From Diplonema papillatum (lineage: Eukaryota > Euglenozoa > Diplonemea > Diplonemida > Diplonemidae), in NCBI GenBank assembly GCA_030068145.1, contig JAPJBO010000216.1, positions 152,001 to 216,000 of the forward strand: a DNA stretch of 64,000 nt. Reading direction: 5' to 3'. A program made the position numbers and the translations under genes. The notes beneath the pieces were generated by a model. That model saw only the letters and a program-made list of their open reading frames with translations. It ran no database searches and was not told where the DNA came from. This document shows positions 54,563-64,000 of this stretch, one piece after another (position 1 is the first letter of the stretch; each line of letters begins with the position of its first letter).

Positions 54563-56290
54563 CCACAATGGTCTAATGGATACCGCGTTGCACGATCGCT
54601 TCTCAGTATCTAGCTGCCCGGCGGTAAGTTGACACAATGGCCTGCACGGATAGCACGATCGCTTCTCAGTATCTAGCTGCCCGGCGGTAAGTTGACACAA
54701 TGGTCTGCACGGATAGCACGATCGCTTCTCAGTATCTAGCTGCCCGGCGGTAAGTTGACACAATGGTCTGCACGGATAGCACGATCGCTTCTCAGTATCT
54801 AGCTGCCCGGCGGTAAGTTGACACAATGGTCTGCACGGATAGCACGATCGCTTCTCAGTATCTAGCTGCCCGGCGGTAAGTTGACACAATGGTCTGCACG
54901 GATAGCACGATCGCTTCTCAGTATCTAGCTGCCCGGCGGTAAGTTGACACAATGGTCTGCACGGATAGCACGACCGCTTCTCAGTATCTAGCTGCCCGGC
55001 GGTAAGTTGACACAATGGTCTGCAGGGATAGCACGATCGCTTCTCAGTATCTAGCTGCCCGGCGGTAAGTTGACACAATGGCCTGCACGGATAGCACGAT
55101 CGCTTCTCAGTATCTAGCTGCCCGGCGGTAAGTTGACACAATGGTCTGCACGGATAGCACGATCGCTTCTCAGTATCTAGCTGCCCGGCGGTAAGTTGAC
55201 ACAATGGTCTGCACGGATAGCACGATCGCTTCTCAGTATCTAGCTGCCCGGCGGTAAGTTGACACAATGGCCTGCACGGATAGCACGATCGCTTCTCAGT
55301 ATCTAGCTGCCCGGCGGTAAGTTGACACAATGGTCTGCACGGATAGCACGATCGCTTCTCAGTATCTAGCTGCCCGGCGGTAAGTTGACACAATGGTCTG
55401 CACGGATAGCACGATCGCTTCTCAGTATCTAGCTGCCCGGCGGTAAGTTGACACAATGGTCTGCACGGGATAGCACGATCGCTTCTCAGTATCTAGCTGC
55501 CCGGCGGTAAGTGACACAATGGTCTGCACGGATAGCACGATCGCTTCTCAGTATCTAGCTGCCCGGCGGTAAGTGACACAATGGTCTGCACGGATAGCAC
55601 GATCGCTTCTCAGTATCTAGCTGCCCGGCGGTAAGTGACACAATGGTCTGCACGGATAGCACGATCGCTTCTCAGTATCTAGCTGCCCGGCGGTAAGTTG
55701 ACACAATGGTCTGCACGGATAGCACGATCGCTTCTCAGTATCTAGCTGCCCGGCGGTAAGTTGACACAATGGTCTGCACGGATAGCACGATCGCTTCTCA
55801 GTATCTAGCTGCCCGGCGGTAAGTTGACACAATGGTCTGCACGGATAGCACGATCGCTTCTCAGTATCTAGCTGCCCGGCGGTAAGTTGACACAATGGTC
55901 TGCACGGATAGCACGCGCTTCTCAGTATCTAGCTGCCCGGCGGTAAGTTGACACAATGGTCTGCACGGATAGCACGATCGCTTCTCAGTATCTAGCTGCC
56001 CGGCGGTAAGTTGACACAATGGTCTGCACGGATAGCACGATCGCTTCTCAGTATCTAGCTGCCCGGCGGTAAGTTGACACAATGGTCTGCACGGATAGCA
56101 CGACCGCTTCTCAGTATCTAGCTGCCCGGCGGTAAGTTGACACAATGGTCTGCAGGGATAGCACGATCGCTTCTCAGTATCTAGCTGCCCGGCGGTAAGT
56201 GACACAATGGTCTGCACGGATAGCACAATCGCTTCTCAATATCAAGCTACCCGGCCGTCAGCTGACACCATGGTCTAACGGATACCGCGT
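54563..56290. repeat. 63-bp minisatellite, about 27 units, 3' of the 1143-residue gene
   Basis: The units read gacacaatggtctgcacgga, tagcacgatcgcttctcagt and atctagctgcccggcggtaa. Some units are 61-62 bp. The outermost sequence on each side differs and reads ggtctaatggataccgcgtt or ggtctaacggataccgcgtt, a tRNA A-box-like phrase. The array begins at the stop codon of exon 2 (56301), and the unit (acgatcgcttctcagtatct) resembles that exon's terminus (acaaacgctaatagtttctc). So it probably arose by amplification of the gene's 3' end. A 386-codon minus-strand frame is open because 63 is a multiple of 3. Confidence 0.9.
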
Positions 56291-56300
56291 TGCACAAACG

Positions 56301-59300
56301 CTAATAGTTTCTCGAGGCGAACCCGCGAGGGTCGAGTGCCCTGTGGTAGTCTGCCGACAGGTTCGTGAAGCTCGGGCCCCACAGACCCCCTGGGATGTCC
56401 GGTGCAATCCAAGCATCGGCGGGTCGCAGGAAAGTGGCCGGAGACGTGCCCAACCAGTTCTGTCTCGTGGCCTCCATCTTCCCCTTGAGTACTTCCAGCT
56501 TCGTTGACACAGACTCGAAGTCCGCCTTCGTGCTTGCCTCGATTTTCTGTGGGTGACGATTGCTGAATGGCACTTGATGTTTTCAAGGACAATAATGGTT
56601 GTCATTTGTTGATCAGTAGAGGCCGGAGGTGGACACGGCCATTTCTCTGTTGTTGAGGGGGAAGGTTGAGCAGATAAAGTGGGAAGGACGGACACTCGCA
56701 CAGACAGCCAAGGTAGCTTTGAAGTCTCACATGTTGGTTTGTCCACTAACGACGTACGTACACAGAAACGCGGCGCTAGGGGACTAGTCCCCATTACAAT
56801 TCCTAGTAAGAATTTGCAAAACCCCCAGTACCTAGCCCCCCCCGTGCATAAGATGGATAGCCAAACCCCCTTGATTAAGATGTATAACGGGCGAGAATGC
56901 CAATCCATCTTAAACACGGGGGTGAGGTACCCTGACTACACTGTAGTCTACAGTGCCCCCGTGTTTAAGATGGATACCCCCCTTGATTAAGATGGATACC
57001 GCCAAAACCCGAGTTTTTTATCCATCTTATGCACGGGGGGCTAGGTACCTCCCAATGAAAAATGTTCTTGCTTTAGCTCTTAAAAATGTGCCCAACGACT
57101 ACTAGTCCCCGTCGGGCAAATAATTTCATTGGACTTTTTCGTTTGGTGGAGGGTTACATGCCTGTTACTGTCAATTACCTGGCAGCTACTGTCAAAAACA
57201 GGCGAGAATCAAGAACCAAGCATGCAACAGGTGGCCTCGAAGTCTCGTAGATAACTTTGCCCTTCAGCAAAGAGACAAGAAATCGAACACACAAGGGTAG
57301 CCTCGAAGTCTCGTAGATAACTTTGCCCTTCAGCAAAGAGACAAGAAATCGAACACACAAGGGTAGCCTCGAAGTCTCGTAGATAACTTTGCCCTTCAGC
57401 AAAGAGACAAGAAATCGAACACACAAGGGTAGCCTCGAAGTCTCGTATCTATGCCCTCACACACTACGTGTGCATATGACCCAGTACATTAAGCGAGGAG
57501 ACAAACACCTTAGGTGGAATGCCCTTATATCCCGGCCAAAACAAATGTATGCCTTACATCCCGGTTCCGTATCCGGTACCTTAAGTTAAGGCTTAACCCT
57601 AAAAATATACAATCCACACACCGTGCGAACGCCCGCGCCTGCGCCACCCACGCCTCGGACGCGGCGATCGGCGACGCCACGTCGGCCGGCGCGTCAATGC
57701 TTGCTTCGCGGGTCGGCGTCCGGATCCTCGGCCCCCCCCCACGAAACGCCGCCGCCGCCGCTTCTGGGCGCCGCGGCGGGAGCCGACGTGCGTACACACA
57801 GACGTACGTACACAGACACTCGGCATGAAGCGAGGGTCCATAATCAAACATTCAAGGGTGGCCTCGTAGGTAGTTTCGTCCACACACACAACTCAACGCG
57901 TACCCTATGACCCACTACATTAAGCGAGAAACGGGGTTTTGCCTGGAGGCTTTTCGTGCAATTTATACATGCCAAAACCCTTATTAGTTAAATCAACGTT
58001 CTTTTTAGCTGTCACAAATACTGTCTTCAGGAAGCAGAAATTGGTCGCAAAAGTAAACAATCCACACACCGCCAGGGTAGCTTCGAAGTCCCGCACCACG
58101 CTCGCGTTCCTCGCGGCTTGGTGCGACACCCCGCGCTGCTTCGGCAGCGGCGCGCGGGCCGGCGAGGCGGCGGCCGGCGTGTCCGGCGACACCGACAGGT
58201 CCTCGTACCGGGCCGACCGCGGCGCGTGGAACGACGGCAGCGGCTCTCCTTCGAACATCGCCTGCGCGAACGCCCGCGCCTGCGCCACCCGCGCTTCGGA
58301 CGCGGCGATCGGCGACGCCACGTCGGCCGGTCTTTCAAAAGAGCTCGCTTCGCGGGTCGGCGTCCGGATCCTCGGCCCCCCCCACGACACGCCGCCGCCG
58401 CCGCCGCTTCTGGGAGCCGACGTGCGGGCCGCCGGCGTCGTTTGCCTGTGTGGATCGGCATCGTCCGGGAGCCCCTTCACCTGCGCGAGTGTGTCGACCC
58501 GTGACAGCGCGGCCTGCACGCGCTGCTCCCAGCTGTCCTTCTCGGGGGGGGCGGCGGCGGGCTGGGCGGCAGGGGGGGTGGCCTTCCGCCCGCAGGCGAG
58601 GGTCGTCGGGTTCAGCCGGGGCGTCGCGGAGGCCGGCGGCGGCAGCGGCGCCATCCTCTCTACGCCGTCGGCCGCCGCCGCCGGCTGGTGCACGTCGTAT
58701 TCGGCGAGCGCCTGCTTCACCTCCGCAGCGCTTTCGGCGAAGCACTCGGCGAGGTGCGGGGGGCTGCACAGGGCGCTGTGCACAGCGGGCGGCAGCGAAA
58801 ACCGACCGGGCGGCGTCGCGGACAGGGACGGGGTCAACTGCGTGTGGCTGGCGGGCGACGAGGACTGCGGCTGTGACTGTGGCTGCGACTGTCCCGCCGG
58901 CGACGCATCGTGCGGATAGTTCGCGGCTTCCGGCTCCGATTCGGGGAGCACGTGGACGGTCTGCAAAAACACGTCTTCCTCCCCCCCGGGCGGCGCGCGC
59001 CCGTCTCCCTCGCTCGCTGCCGACGTGGTTCTGCTCGCGGGCTGCAGGTTGTAGAACTGCATGCTGGCGCCGCCGCCGCCGCGGCTCCGCGGCCTGCTGC
59101 CAGCATCCGACGCCGCAGCGGGAGGCGGCGGCTGCGCCGGCCTGCTGCCAGTGGACGACGCACCGGGGGAGAGGGTGTGCCGGGGGGGCTGCGCGCTCGA
59201 CAAACGGGAGTCCTGGTCGCGGTCGAACCGGGCCAGGGCACGTTGCGCGTCGGCGACGACCTCCGTGCGGGCTAACGCGGGCGACTTCGCCCGGTCGGAT

Positions 59301-61255
59301 CCGGACTCGGACGTGTCAACCCCCCGCTGGACATCCGAGGTGCCGTTCTCCGGGGTTGACCAGGGGTCATACAGCGCCCCGGCGGATGCCGCCAAGGGCT
59401 GCATCTTGCAGGACACCGGTCGGGCGAGTTGCTCGACGAGGGCGTTGGTCTCGTCGAGCAGCCGCTGGGTGTCCTCTTTGCGGTAGCCGGCGCTTCGGCC
59501 CGCGGGGGCGTGCGCCGGCCACGCCTGCGGCGGGGCGGCGGGGCCGCCTGCCCGGAGCTGCTGCAGCTGGCTGGCGAGTGTCCCCGGCCCCCGCGGAAAC
59601 GGAGGCTGCGCGGCGTAAGGGAACCCGTGGGTCGCTGGGGGGTGGTGGTGGCGGTGGTGAGACAAGGTGTCAGGGTGGTGGTGGTGAGACAAAGCATCCG
59701 GGGGGTGATGGTGGTGGTGGTGGGACAATGCGTCCGGGGGGAGCGGCACTGTGATGGGGGCCCGCCGGGCGGTGGGCTGCAGGCCGTCGGGATCGTTGCC
59801 CGCGCAGCGGACGTCCGTCCGGGTTCTTGGCGCCGCGATGCGGGAAAACGGGACGATGCCGGACGAGTGGTTCGGGGCCGGCTGTGCGCGGTCTGCCGCC
59901 GCCCTCTGTTCGGCGCCGTTCACGCCGCCGGCAGCAGCAGGGTGCGGGTGCGGCGGGGGGCCCTCGCCCTGCGCAAGCTGCTCCCGCGCTTGCTCGGTCC
60001 TGGGATCGGTGCCATACGGTGCGTCGACGGCAAGGTACGGGTAACGGCTCCTCGGGTCGGTGCCATGCACGCCACCAAACGCACGGTGAAGTTGCTCCGG
60101 CGCTTGGTCGGCCCTGGGATCGGTGCCGTACGGAACGTCGCCGGCGGGGTACACGGCAGGGCGCTGGTAAGACGGGGTGGGCCTGCCCTGTGCAACTTGT
60201 TCTGCGGCTTGGTCGGTCCTGGGATCGGTGCTGCCATATAGGGCGCCAACCGCTGGGTGCAGGTACGATGGGGTGCGCCTGCCCTGTGCAACTTGTTCCT
60301 GGGCTTGGTCTCGGCTCCTGGGATCGGTGCCATACGGAGCGCCAACGGCAGGGCGCTGGTAAGACGAGGTGTGCCTGCCCTGTGCAACTTGTTCCGGGGC
60401 GTGGTCGACCCTGGGATCGGTGCTGCCGTACAGGGCGCCAGCCGCAGGGTTCAGGTAGGACGGGGTGCAGTACCCACTCCGCGCACGCTCCTGCCCTTGC
60501 GGGGTAGCCGGCGGCCGCGGCGGCGTCGCGCAGGTGTAGGAGCCGGGGGTTTGGCTCCCGGGAGTGCCGGTTCCGACTGTGAAAGACGCGATGCCGACGG
60601 GCACGCACGCTTCCGCGTCGGCGGCGAGCCACACCGGGGCCGTAGGCACGGGGCGGTCCTTGGGCTGCGCACGGGGGATGGGGCAGTCGGCGGGGGCAAG
60701 CACGCTGCAGAGCAGCGCCTTGACGCCGACGCCGGGCGCGGCGGCCTCGTATTCGGCGGGAAACGGGTGGGCCGAAAACGCAAGCGCCGCAACCCGCTTC
60801 GAGGACGCGAACCCGACCCGCGCGTGCTTCACGACCTCCGCCGAGAAGCTGTGGGGGTCCCCCGGCGGTGCCCCGGGCTGCAGGTCCGGCCGGTACCAGA
60901 GGTAGCGGCGGGAGCCCGCGGCCGCCTTCCGCGCGGCGGCCTTCCGGAAAAGCTCTTCGCAGTACCCGTTGGCCACCTTCGTGACGGAGAGGAGGTCGGA
61001 CGAGACGGGTATCGTGACGTCGCCGGAGGAGAGCGCGTCGTTCAGCGCGGGGGTGCCGGAGCCCGGGTCGCCGAAGTGGACGGCGGCGAGGCGGGCCTTC
61101 CACTCGGTTTGCAGCTTCGCCCGGTCGAGTGCTTTGAACTGCAGATCCGCCAGCATGTCGGCGAGCACCGCGTCCGAGCAGTCAGCGACCTCCGCGATGT
61201 CGGTCTGCTCCCGCGACAGGCGCTCGATCAGCTCCCGCCAGAGTGCCTCCGCCAT
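56301..61255 (-). CDS. 1143-residue Pro/Ala-rich repeat protein, 2 exons, function unknown
   Basis: Exon 1 is 58070-61255 and exon 2 is 56301-56546 (donor GCG/GTGTGT, acceptor CCCACAG, phase 0). The ATG at 61255 (MAEALWRELIERL) is the first in frame. Residues 1-60 are helical and may be a coiled coil or small helical domain. Residues 95-240 look globular (GSRRYLWYRPDLQPG, VGVKALLCSVLAP). Then come about seven units with GTDPR, EQVAQGR and SYLHPAVGA, His-rich runs, and long disordered Pro/Ala/Ser stretches. Near the end of exon 1 is a helical Ala-rich stretch (ASPIAASEARVAQARAFAQ), and exon 2 adds a coiled-coil-like segment (FESVSTKLEVLKGKMEATRQ). No known family was recognised. If exon 1 were not spliced, the frame would stop at 57920. 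The gene is flanked on both sides by minisatellites. Confidence 0.65.
56700..57900 (-). repeat. Repeated copies of exon 1's 3' edge inside the intron
   Basis: A 66-bp unit occurs in tandem about three and a half times at 57225-57448. Each unit repeats the exon 1 terminus (RDFEATL) with its GT donor: exon ...GCTACCCTGGCG/GTGTGTGG, copies ...GCTACCCTT/GTGTGTTCG. Single diverged copies lie at 56703-56730 and 57840-57870. A longer partial copy at 57605-57790 repeats exon 1 sequence 58264-58430 (gcgaacgcccgcgcctgcgc, ggcgatcggcgacgccacgt). These are duplicates of the gene's own exon end, with potential competing 5' splice sites. Confidence 0.75.
56831..57045. mobile_element. Mariner-like miniature element (215 bp) at a TA site
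   Basis: The ends CCTAGCCCCCCCCGTGCAT and ATGCACGGGGGGCTAGG are inverted (with a slightly different C/G count) and continue into aagatggata/tatccatctt. They are flanked by TA on both sides. Inside is a second inverted pair (tccatcttaaacacggggg and cccccgtgtttaagatgga). The structure fits a Tc1/mariner-type miniature element. It sits in the intron of the 1143-residue gene. Confidence 0.75.
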
Positions 61256-61304
61256 CGGGCGGCTGCGGCACACGCTTCCTACCCCTCCACCTCTCTTCTT
61301 CCCC

Positions 61305-61720
61305 TCCTATGTTGTTTTCAGTCAGGTTTACTATGGACGGAACCTATACAGACGGCCTCTTCTCCCCCTGCTTTTTTGTTGGTTTCAGTCAGGTTTACTA
61401 ATGGGCGGAACCTATACAGACGGCCTTCTTCTTCCCCTGCTTTGTTGTTTTCAGTCAGGTTTACTATGGCGGAAACTATACAGACGGCCTTCTTCCCCTG
61501 CTTTGTTGCTTTCAGTCAGGTTTACTACTGGGCGGAACCTATACAGACGGCCTTCGTCCCCTGCTTTGTTGCTTTCAGTCAGGTTTACTATGGGCGGAAA
61601 CTATACAGACGGCCTTCTTCCCCTGCTTTGTTGCTTTCAGTCAGGTTGACCAGGGACGGAACAATACAGACGGCCCTCTTCTTCCCCGCTTTGGTTGTGT
61701 TCGGTCAGGTTGACTAGGAC
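61305..61720. repeat. About 61-bp minisatellite, 7 units, 5' of the 1143-residue gene
   Basis: The units read ttgctttcagtcaggtttac, tatgggcggaaactatacag and acggccttcttcccctgc. The array starts about 50 bases upstream of the ATG and so lies in the 5' leader or promoter. The outer units (61640-61720) are the most diverged. Confidence 0.88.
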
Positions 61721-61729
61721 AGGACGCAA

Positions 61730-62820
61730 TAGATGATGCACCGCCGTTGTCAAAAGAGAGTGTTCGAGCAGTTGAGCGCCCACGCTTCCGACACTACGGC
61801 TTGCCCAATGCTTTTGGTCAGGTTGGGATTTTGCGCAAAAGGAAAAATGAAGCGCGTAATGCTTTAGAGATACGTTCGAGGCACGAAGGGAAACTAACGA
61901 ACGGGCTAGCAAACGAAAGGTTCCAAGTCCATCAATGCCAACAGCGAGGTGTGCCCCAGCCTGCAACAGCAGTTTTGGATAGCTTGCGGAGGGGGTGTGG
62001 CACGTGTTATGCACAAGGTGGTTCTGCCTCCCCGAACGTGCTGCGGGACCTGGGCCTGGCCTGAAGTGGGCAACCGTGCTACACTTTGGGCGCTGGGCCT
62101 GGCCTGGGGTTGCCAACGTTGCTGCCTTTCAATACCCCGTGGGGTTGACAGATTCAACACTCCGTGTTACACGTTGGGCGTTGGGGTTTGGCTCCAGGGG
62201 TGGGCAGGTGGTGCACACGATGCGGTCTAAGATGTGCATCCCTGCTCTGGGCTCGCACATGCAGGCGAGATCGCCCCAGCCTTCCAAAACAGACAGGGAG
62301 TGGCGCTTCGTTTTGTTTGTGCGCTGGTTGATTGTTTTCCCCCTTGTATTCACCCAGTGGGACCCAACGACTGTTGCATGTGTTGCACAATGCAAAATAC
62401 TAGCGTCTGGCAACAGCCACGACGATATCAGAAAGATGAGATGAGAGGCATCGGCTCAGCACCCCGGCTAACCCACAGGCACGTTGACTTGAAGGCTGTC
62501 TGCTCCTTTTACGTGGACAGACGGCACTCCAGTGGCATCAAATACTGCGACGGAGCCTGGAAATTCAGCTCCAAGGGCGGCGGGAATGCCAGACGCATCC
62601 CATCTGCATGTGATGGACCTTTCTTCGGAGGGGCTCACGCACTCAAAGATCGACTTATACGCATCCCATCTGCACCGGGTTTCGGTCCTGTAGGCCACGG
62701 ACACGTGAGGCGGGCCATCGTCGGCGCGGGACCTGAGTGTCTGCAGACAGGACAGTGGTGTGAGTCTGGTTTGTCAGGCGGAGAGAACACTGCTTCTCAT
62801 GCATGATTGGCGTGCTAAGG
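61730..62820. other. Spacer with dispersed scraps, no gene recognised
   Basis: 62308-62345 (cgttttgtttgtgcgctggt) recurs at 45470. 62690-62780 (gacctgagtgtctgcagaca, gtgagtctggtttgtcaggc) recurs at 35665-35725. The rest has only short unconvincing frames. Confidence 0.45.
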
Positions 62821-62823
62821 TAG

Positions 62824-62924
62824 GGGGGCAAATCTTAGTTTCGTGTTCAGGCGCTACTTGCCTCTCATGTGTTTGATGATAGCATCAAGTCTTCTTCGCG
62901 GAATGCAGAGTCTTATTTTCTGTT
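62824..62924. repeat. Dispersed repeat, family H (copy 1)
   Basis: About 95 bp (gggcaaatcttagtttcgtg, ttcaggcgctacttgcctct, atcaagtcttcttcgcggaa) repeats at 63137-63236 in direct orientation. Its first half occurs at 36126-36175. Confidence 0.7.
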
Positions 62925-63136
62925 CTGTTGGGGGCGGGGGAAGAAGTCCTTGCAAGAAGGATGAGAAATGCAGCGGCGCCGGACCCTTTCAGAGCGCGCA
63001 CAGCTGCTGCGCCAGAAGGTGAGGGAAGAATTGATCGCATCACGAGCCCCTTGAGCGTCGTGTTGGGGTAGATTTTGGGCACGCTGTGCAAAGTGCGAAG
63101 GCCCGCCGAACCAGATCCGGGACCATGTGCGGAGTG

Positions 63137-63236
63137 TCGGGGGGAAAATCTTAGTTTCGTGTTCAGGCGCTACTTGCCTCTAAGTGTTTGATGCTAGCAT
63201 CAAGTCTTCTTCGCGGAATGCAGAGTCTTTTTTTCT
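63137..63236. repeat. Dispersed repeat, family H (copy 2)
   Basis: The direct counterpart of 62824-62924. It is followed by a T-rich stretch (63227-63340) without recognised function. Confidence 0.7.
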
Positions 63237-63390
63237 TCTTTTTTTCTTTTTTTCGTTTTCTGTTTTTTCTGTTCTTTCTTTCGTTGTCGACAATTTCTTT
63301 TTTCTCCTTTTACTTCTAATTTTAACTTTAATTTTCTTTACCATGGTATTTTTGGACTTTCTGGTGCCGTAGAGTAGTTCTTCTTTCTCT

Positions 63391-63435
63391 ATGCCGCCCA
63401 CGTCGATGTTCGTTTAGCAGCGGCTGCCGAATCAT
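63391..63435. other. Empty target site of the site-specific element
   Basis: gccgcccacgtcgatgttcg is followed directly by tttagcagcggctgccga. This matches the left and right flanks of the element at 45949-47200 with no insert between. A similar unoccupied site lies at 18003-18035. Confidence 0.55.
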
Positions 63436-63637
63436 GCCGTGGCACCGTCCTTTTGTGCGTCTGCCTTGCTGAAGAAGTGTGGGAAAGGAGTCCAGGACTC
63501 CGTGGTTTGAAACCATGTGCTATGGCTTCACTTCCTCCTCCCTTCGTCCGTTTTTCTTTAAAAAAAGGGGGTTTACAAATTGGGTTGTGGCTCGTAACCA
63601 ACCGCCACGGGGCACTACTTCCACCAGGTGAAAGTGT

Positions 63638-64000
63638 TTACGCTTTCTCGAGAGAGATGACGTAGCCATTGGTTGTGAATCTCCTGGCACATTCCTCCCA
63701 TGAGAGTACGGATACTTGCTGGTCGTCGTAGCATACCCATTCATCGTCTTCCTTTAACACGGTATAGTAATGACCTGCCGTTGCTCTTCCGGTGTGGATG
63801 ATGAAGCCTTTTACCGTGTAGGAGTCTTCACCGATCAGTATGGTTTGTCGGATCGGGGTGCGGGCTGGTATTTTTATTTCTTCGCGTGTTTTTTTCGATA
63901 GCTGTGCTCGTTGCAGTGTTACATCCATTTGCTTTGGGGGGGTGCGCCCGGGCGGCGGACAGGTACCGCGCGCAGAGCTCTTCAAACGGTGACGGGAAGC
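63638..64000 (-). CDS. Ubiquitin-specific protease (peptidase C19), C-terminal part, runs off the window
   Basis: The frame is open from the window edge to TAA at 63638 (120 codons visible). It carries the USP histidine box: YTVKGFIIHTGRATAGHYY, then W-V-C-Y-D-D, where the His of GHYY and the Asp of DD are the expected catalytic and stabilising residues. It ends about 20 residues later, as usual for the USP core. The Cys box and most of the catalytic domain lie beyond position 64000, so activity cannot be judged. No methionine in this part is a credible start. USPs remove ubiquitin from proteins. It could be a host gene or part of a mobile element; host gene is more likely since it shares the strand of its neighbours. 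Confidence 0.8.
   Translation of the reverse strand, partial: ASRHRLKSSARGTCPPPGRTPPKQMDVTLQRAQLSKKTREEIKIPARTPIRQTILIGEDSYTVKGFIIHTGRATAGHYYTVLKEDDEWVCYDDQQVSVLSWEECARRFTTNGYVISLEKA

Noticed and set aside
54296-55456. 386-codon minus-strand frame of 21-residue repeats (CQLTAGQLDTEKRSCYPC...)
   Set aside because: It is open only because the minisatellite unit is 63 bp and lacks stops in that frame; 61-62 bp units break it further on. No domain and no codon-usage signal.
57225-57448. Direct repeats of regular length considered as a CRISPR array
   Set aside because: Units are contiguous without unique spacers, contain coding sequence, and the setting is a eukaryotic nuclear genome.
58335-60241. 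Overlapping long frames in all registers across the 1143-residue gene
   Set aside because: High GC removes stops in every frame. Only the minus-strand frame with the ATG at 61255 has proper start context, consistent repeats and splice signals.
60400-60980. Possible ADP-ribosyltransferase-like fold in the N-terminal part of the 1143-residue protein
   Set aside because: Only a vague pattern; no catalytic H-Y-E type residues could be placed.

Overview
This is nuclear DNA of a repeat-rich, intron-bearing single-celled eukaryote. The evidence is multi-exon genes with GT...AG introns up to 5.8 kb, eukaryote-only products (UPF3, a TM9SF nonaspanin, a ubiquitin-specific protease), GC-rich exons and dense minisatellites and mobile elements. 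I cannot name the species. Every gene I can support lies on the minus strand, from position 64000 down to 2042. Such one-way gene arrays are known in euglenozoans and dinoflagellates; a diplonemid-like protist is a possibility, not a conclusion.

Layout by descending coordinate (direction of transcription): the C-terminal catalytic piece of a ubiquitin-specific protease (63638-64000, running off the window); a 1143-residue proline/alanine-rich protein in two exons (56301-61255); a nonaspanin (TM9SF) in four exons (40301-52291); an ApaH-like phosphatase (29694-30494); an EF-hand protein of calcineurin-B type (25523-26098, 5' part missing); a 1512-residue glutamine-repeat protein (19077-23615); the nonsense-mediated decay factor UPF3 in four exons (5968-15428); and the first exon of a small cysteine-rich protein (2042-2306). 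These are unrelated housekeeping functions, so no joint pathway is implied.

Introns and spacers hold mobile elements whose ends can be read directly: two foldback elements with 9-bp target duplications (2772-4418 and 27295-28919), a hAT-like miniature element with an 8-bp duplication inside a SINE-like repeat (49471-49912), a miniature family with 5-bp duplications (31270, 31848, 39594, 53232), a mariner-like miniature element (56831-57045), and a site-specific element carrying a Cys/His-rich ORF (45949-47200, relative at 53416-53880). Several dispersed repeat families, two co-linear LSU rRNA fragments (about 38130-38470 and 33430-33680) and many minisatellites fill most of the rest.

The most interesting signal is a recurrent one. 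In five genes the DNA just beyond the 3' end of the gene, or beyond a 3' exon edge, consists of decayed or amplified copies of that same gene's own 3' coding sequence: UPF3, the 1512-residue protein, the EF-hand protein, the ApaH-like phosphatase and the 1143-residue protein. In two cases (UPF3 and the 1143-residue protein) the copies form a minisatellite that starts at the stop codon. All exon models and similarities were made by eye from the sequence, without database searches.
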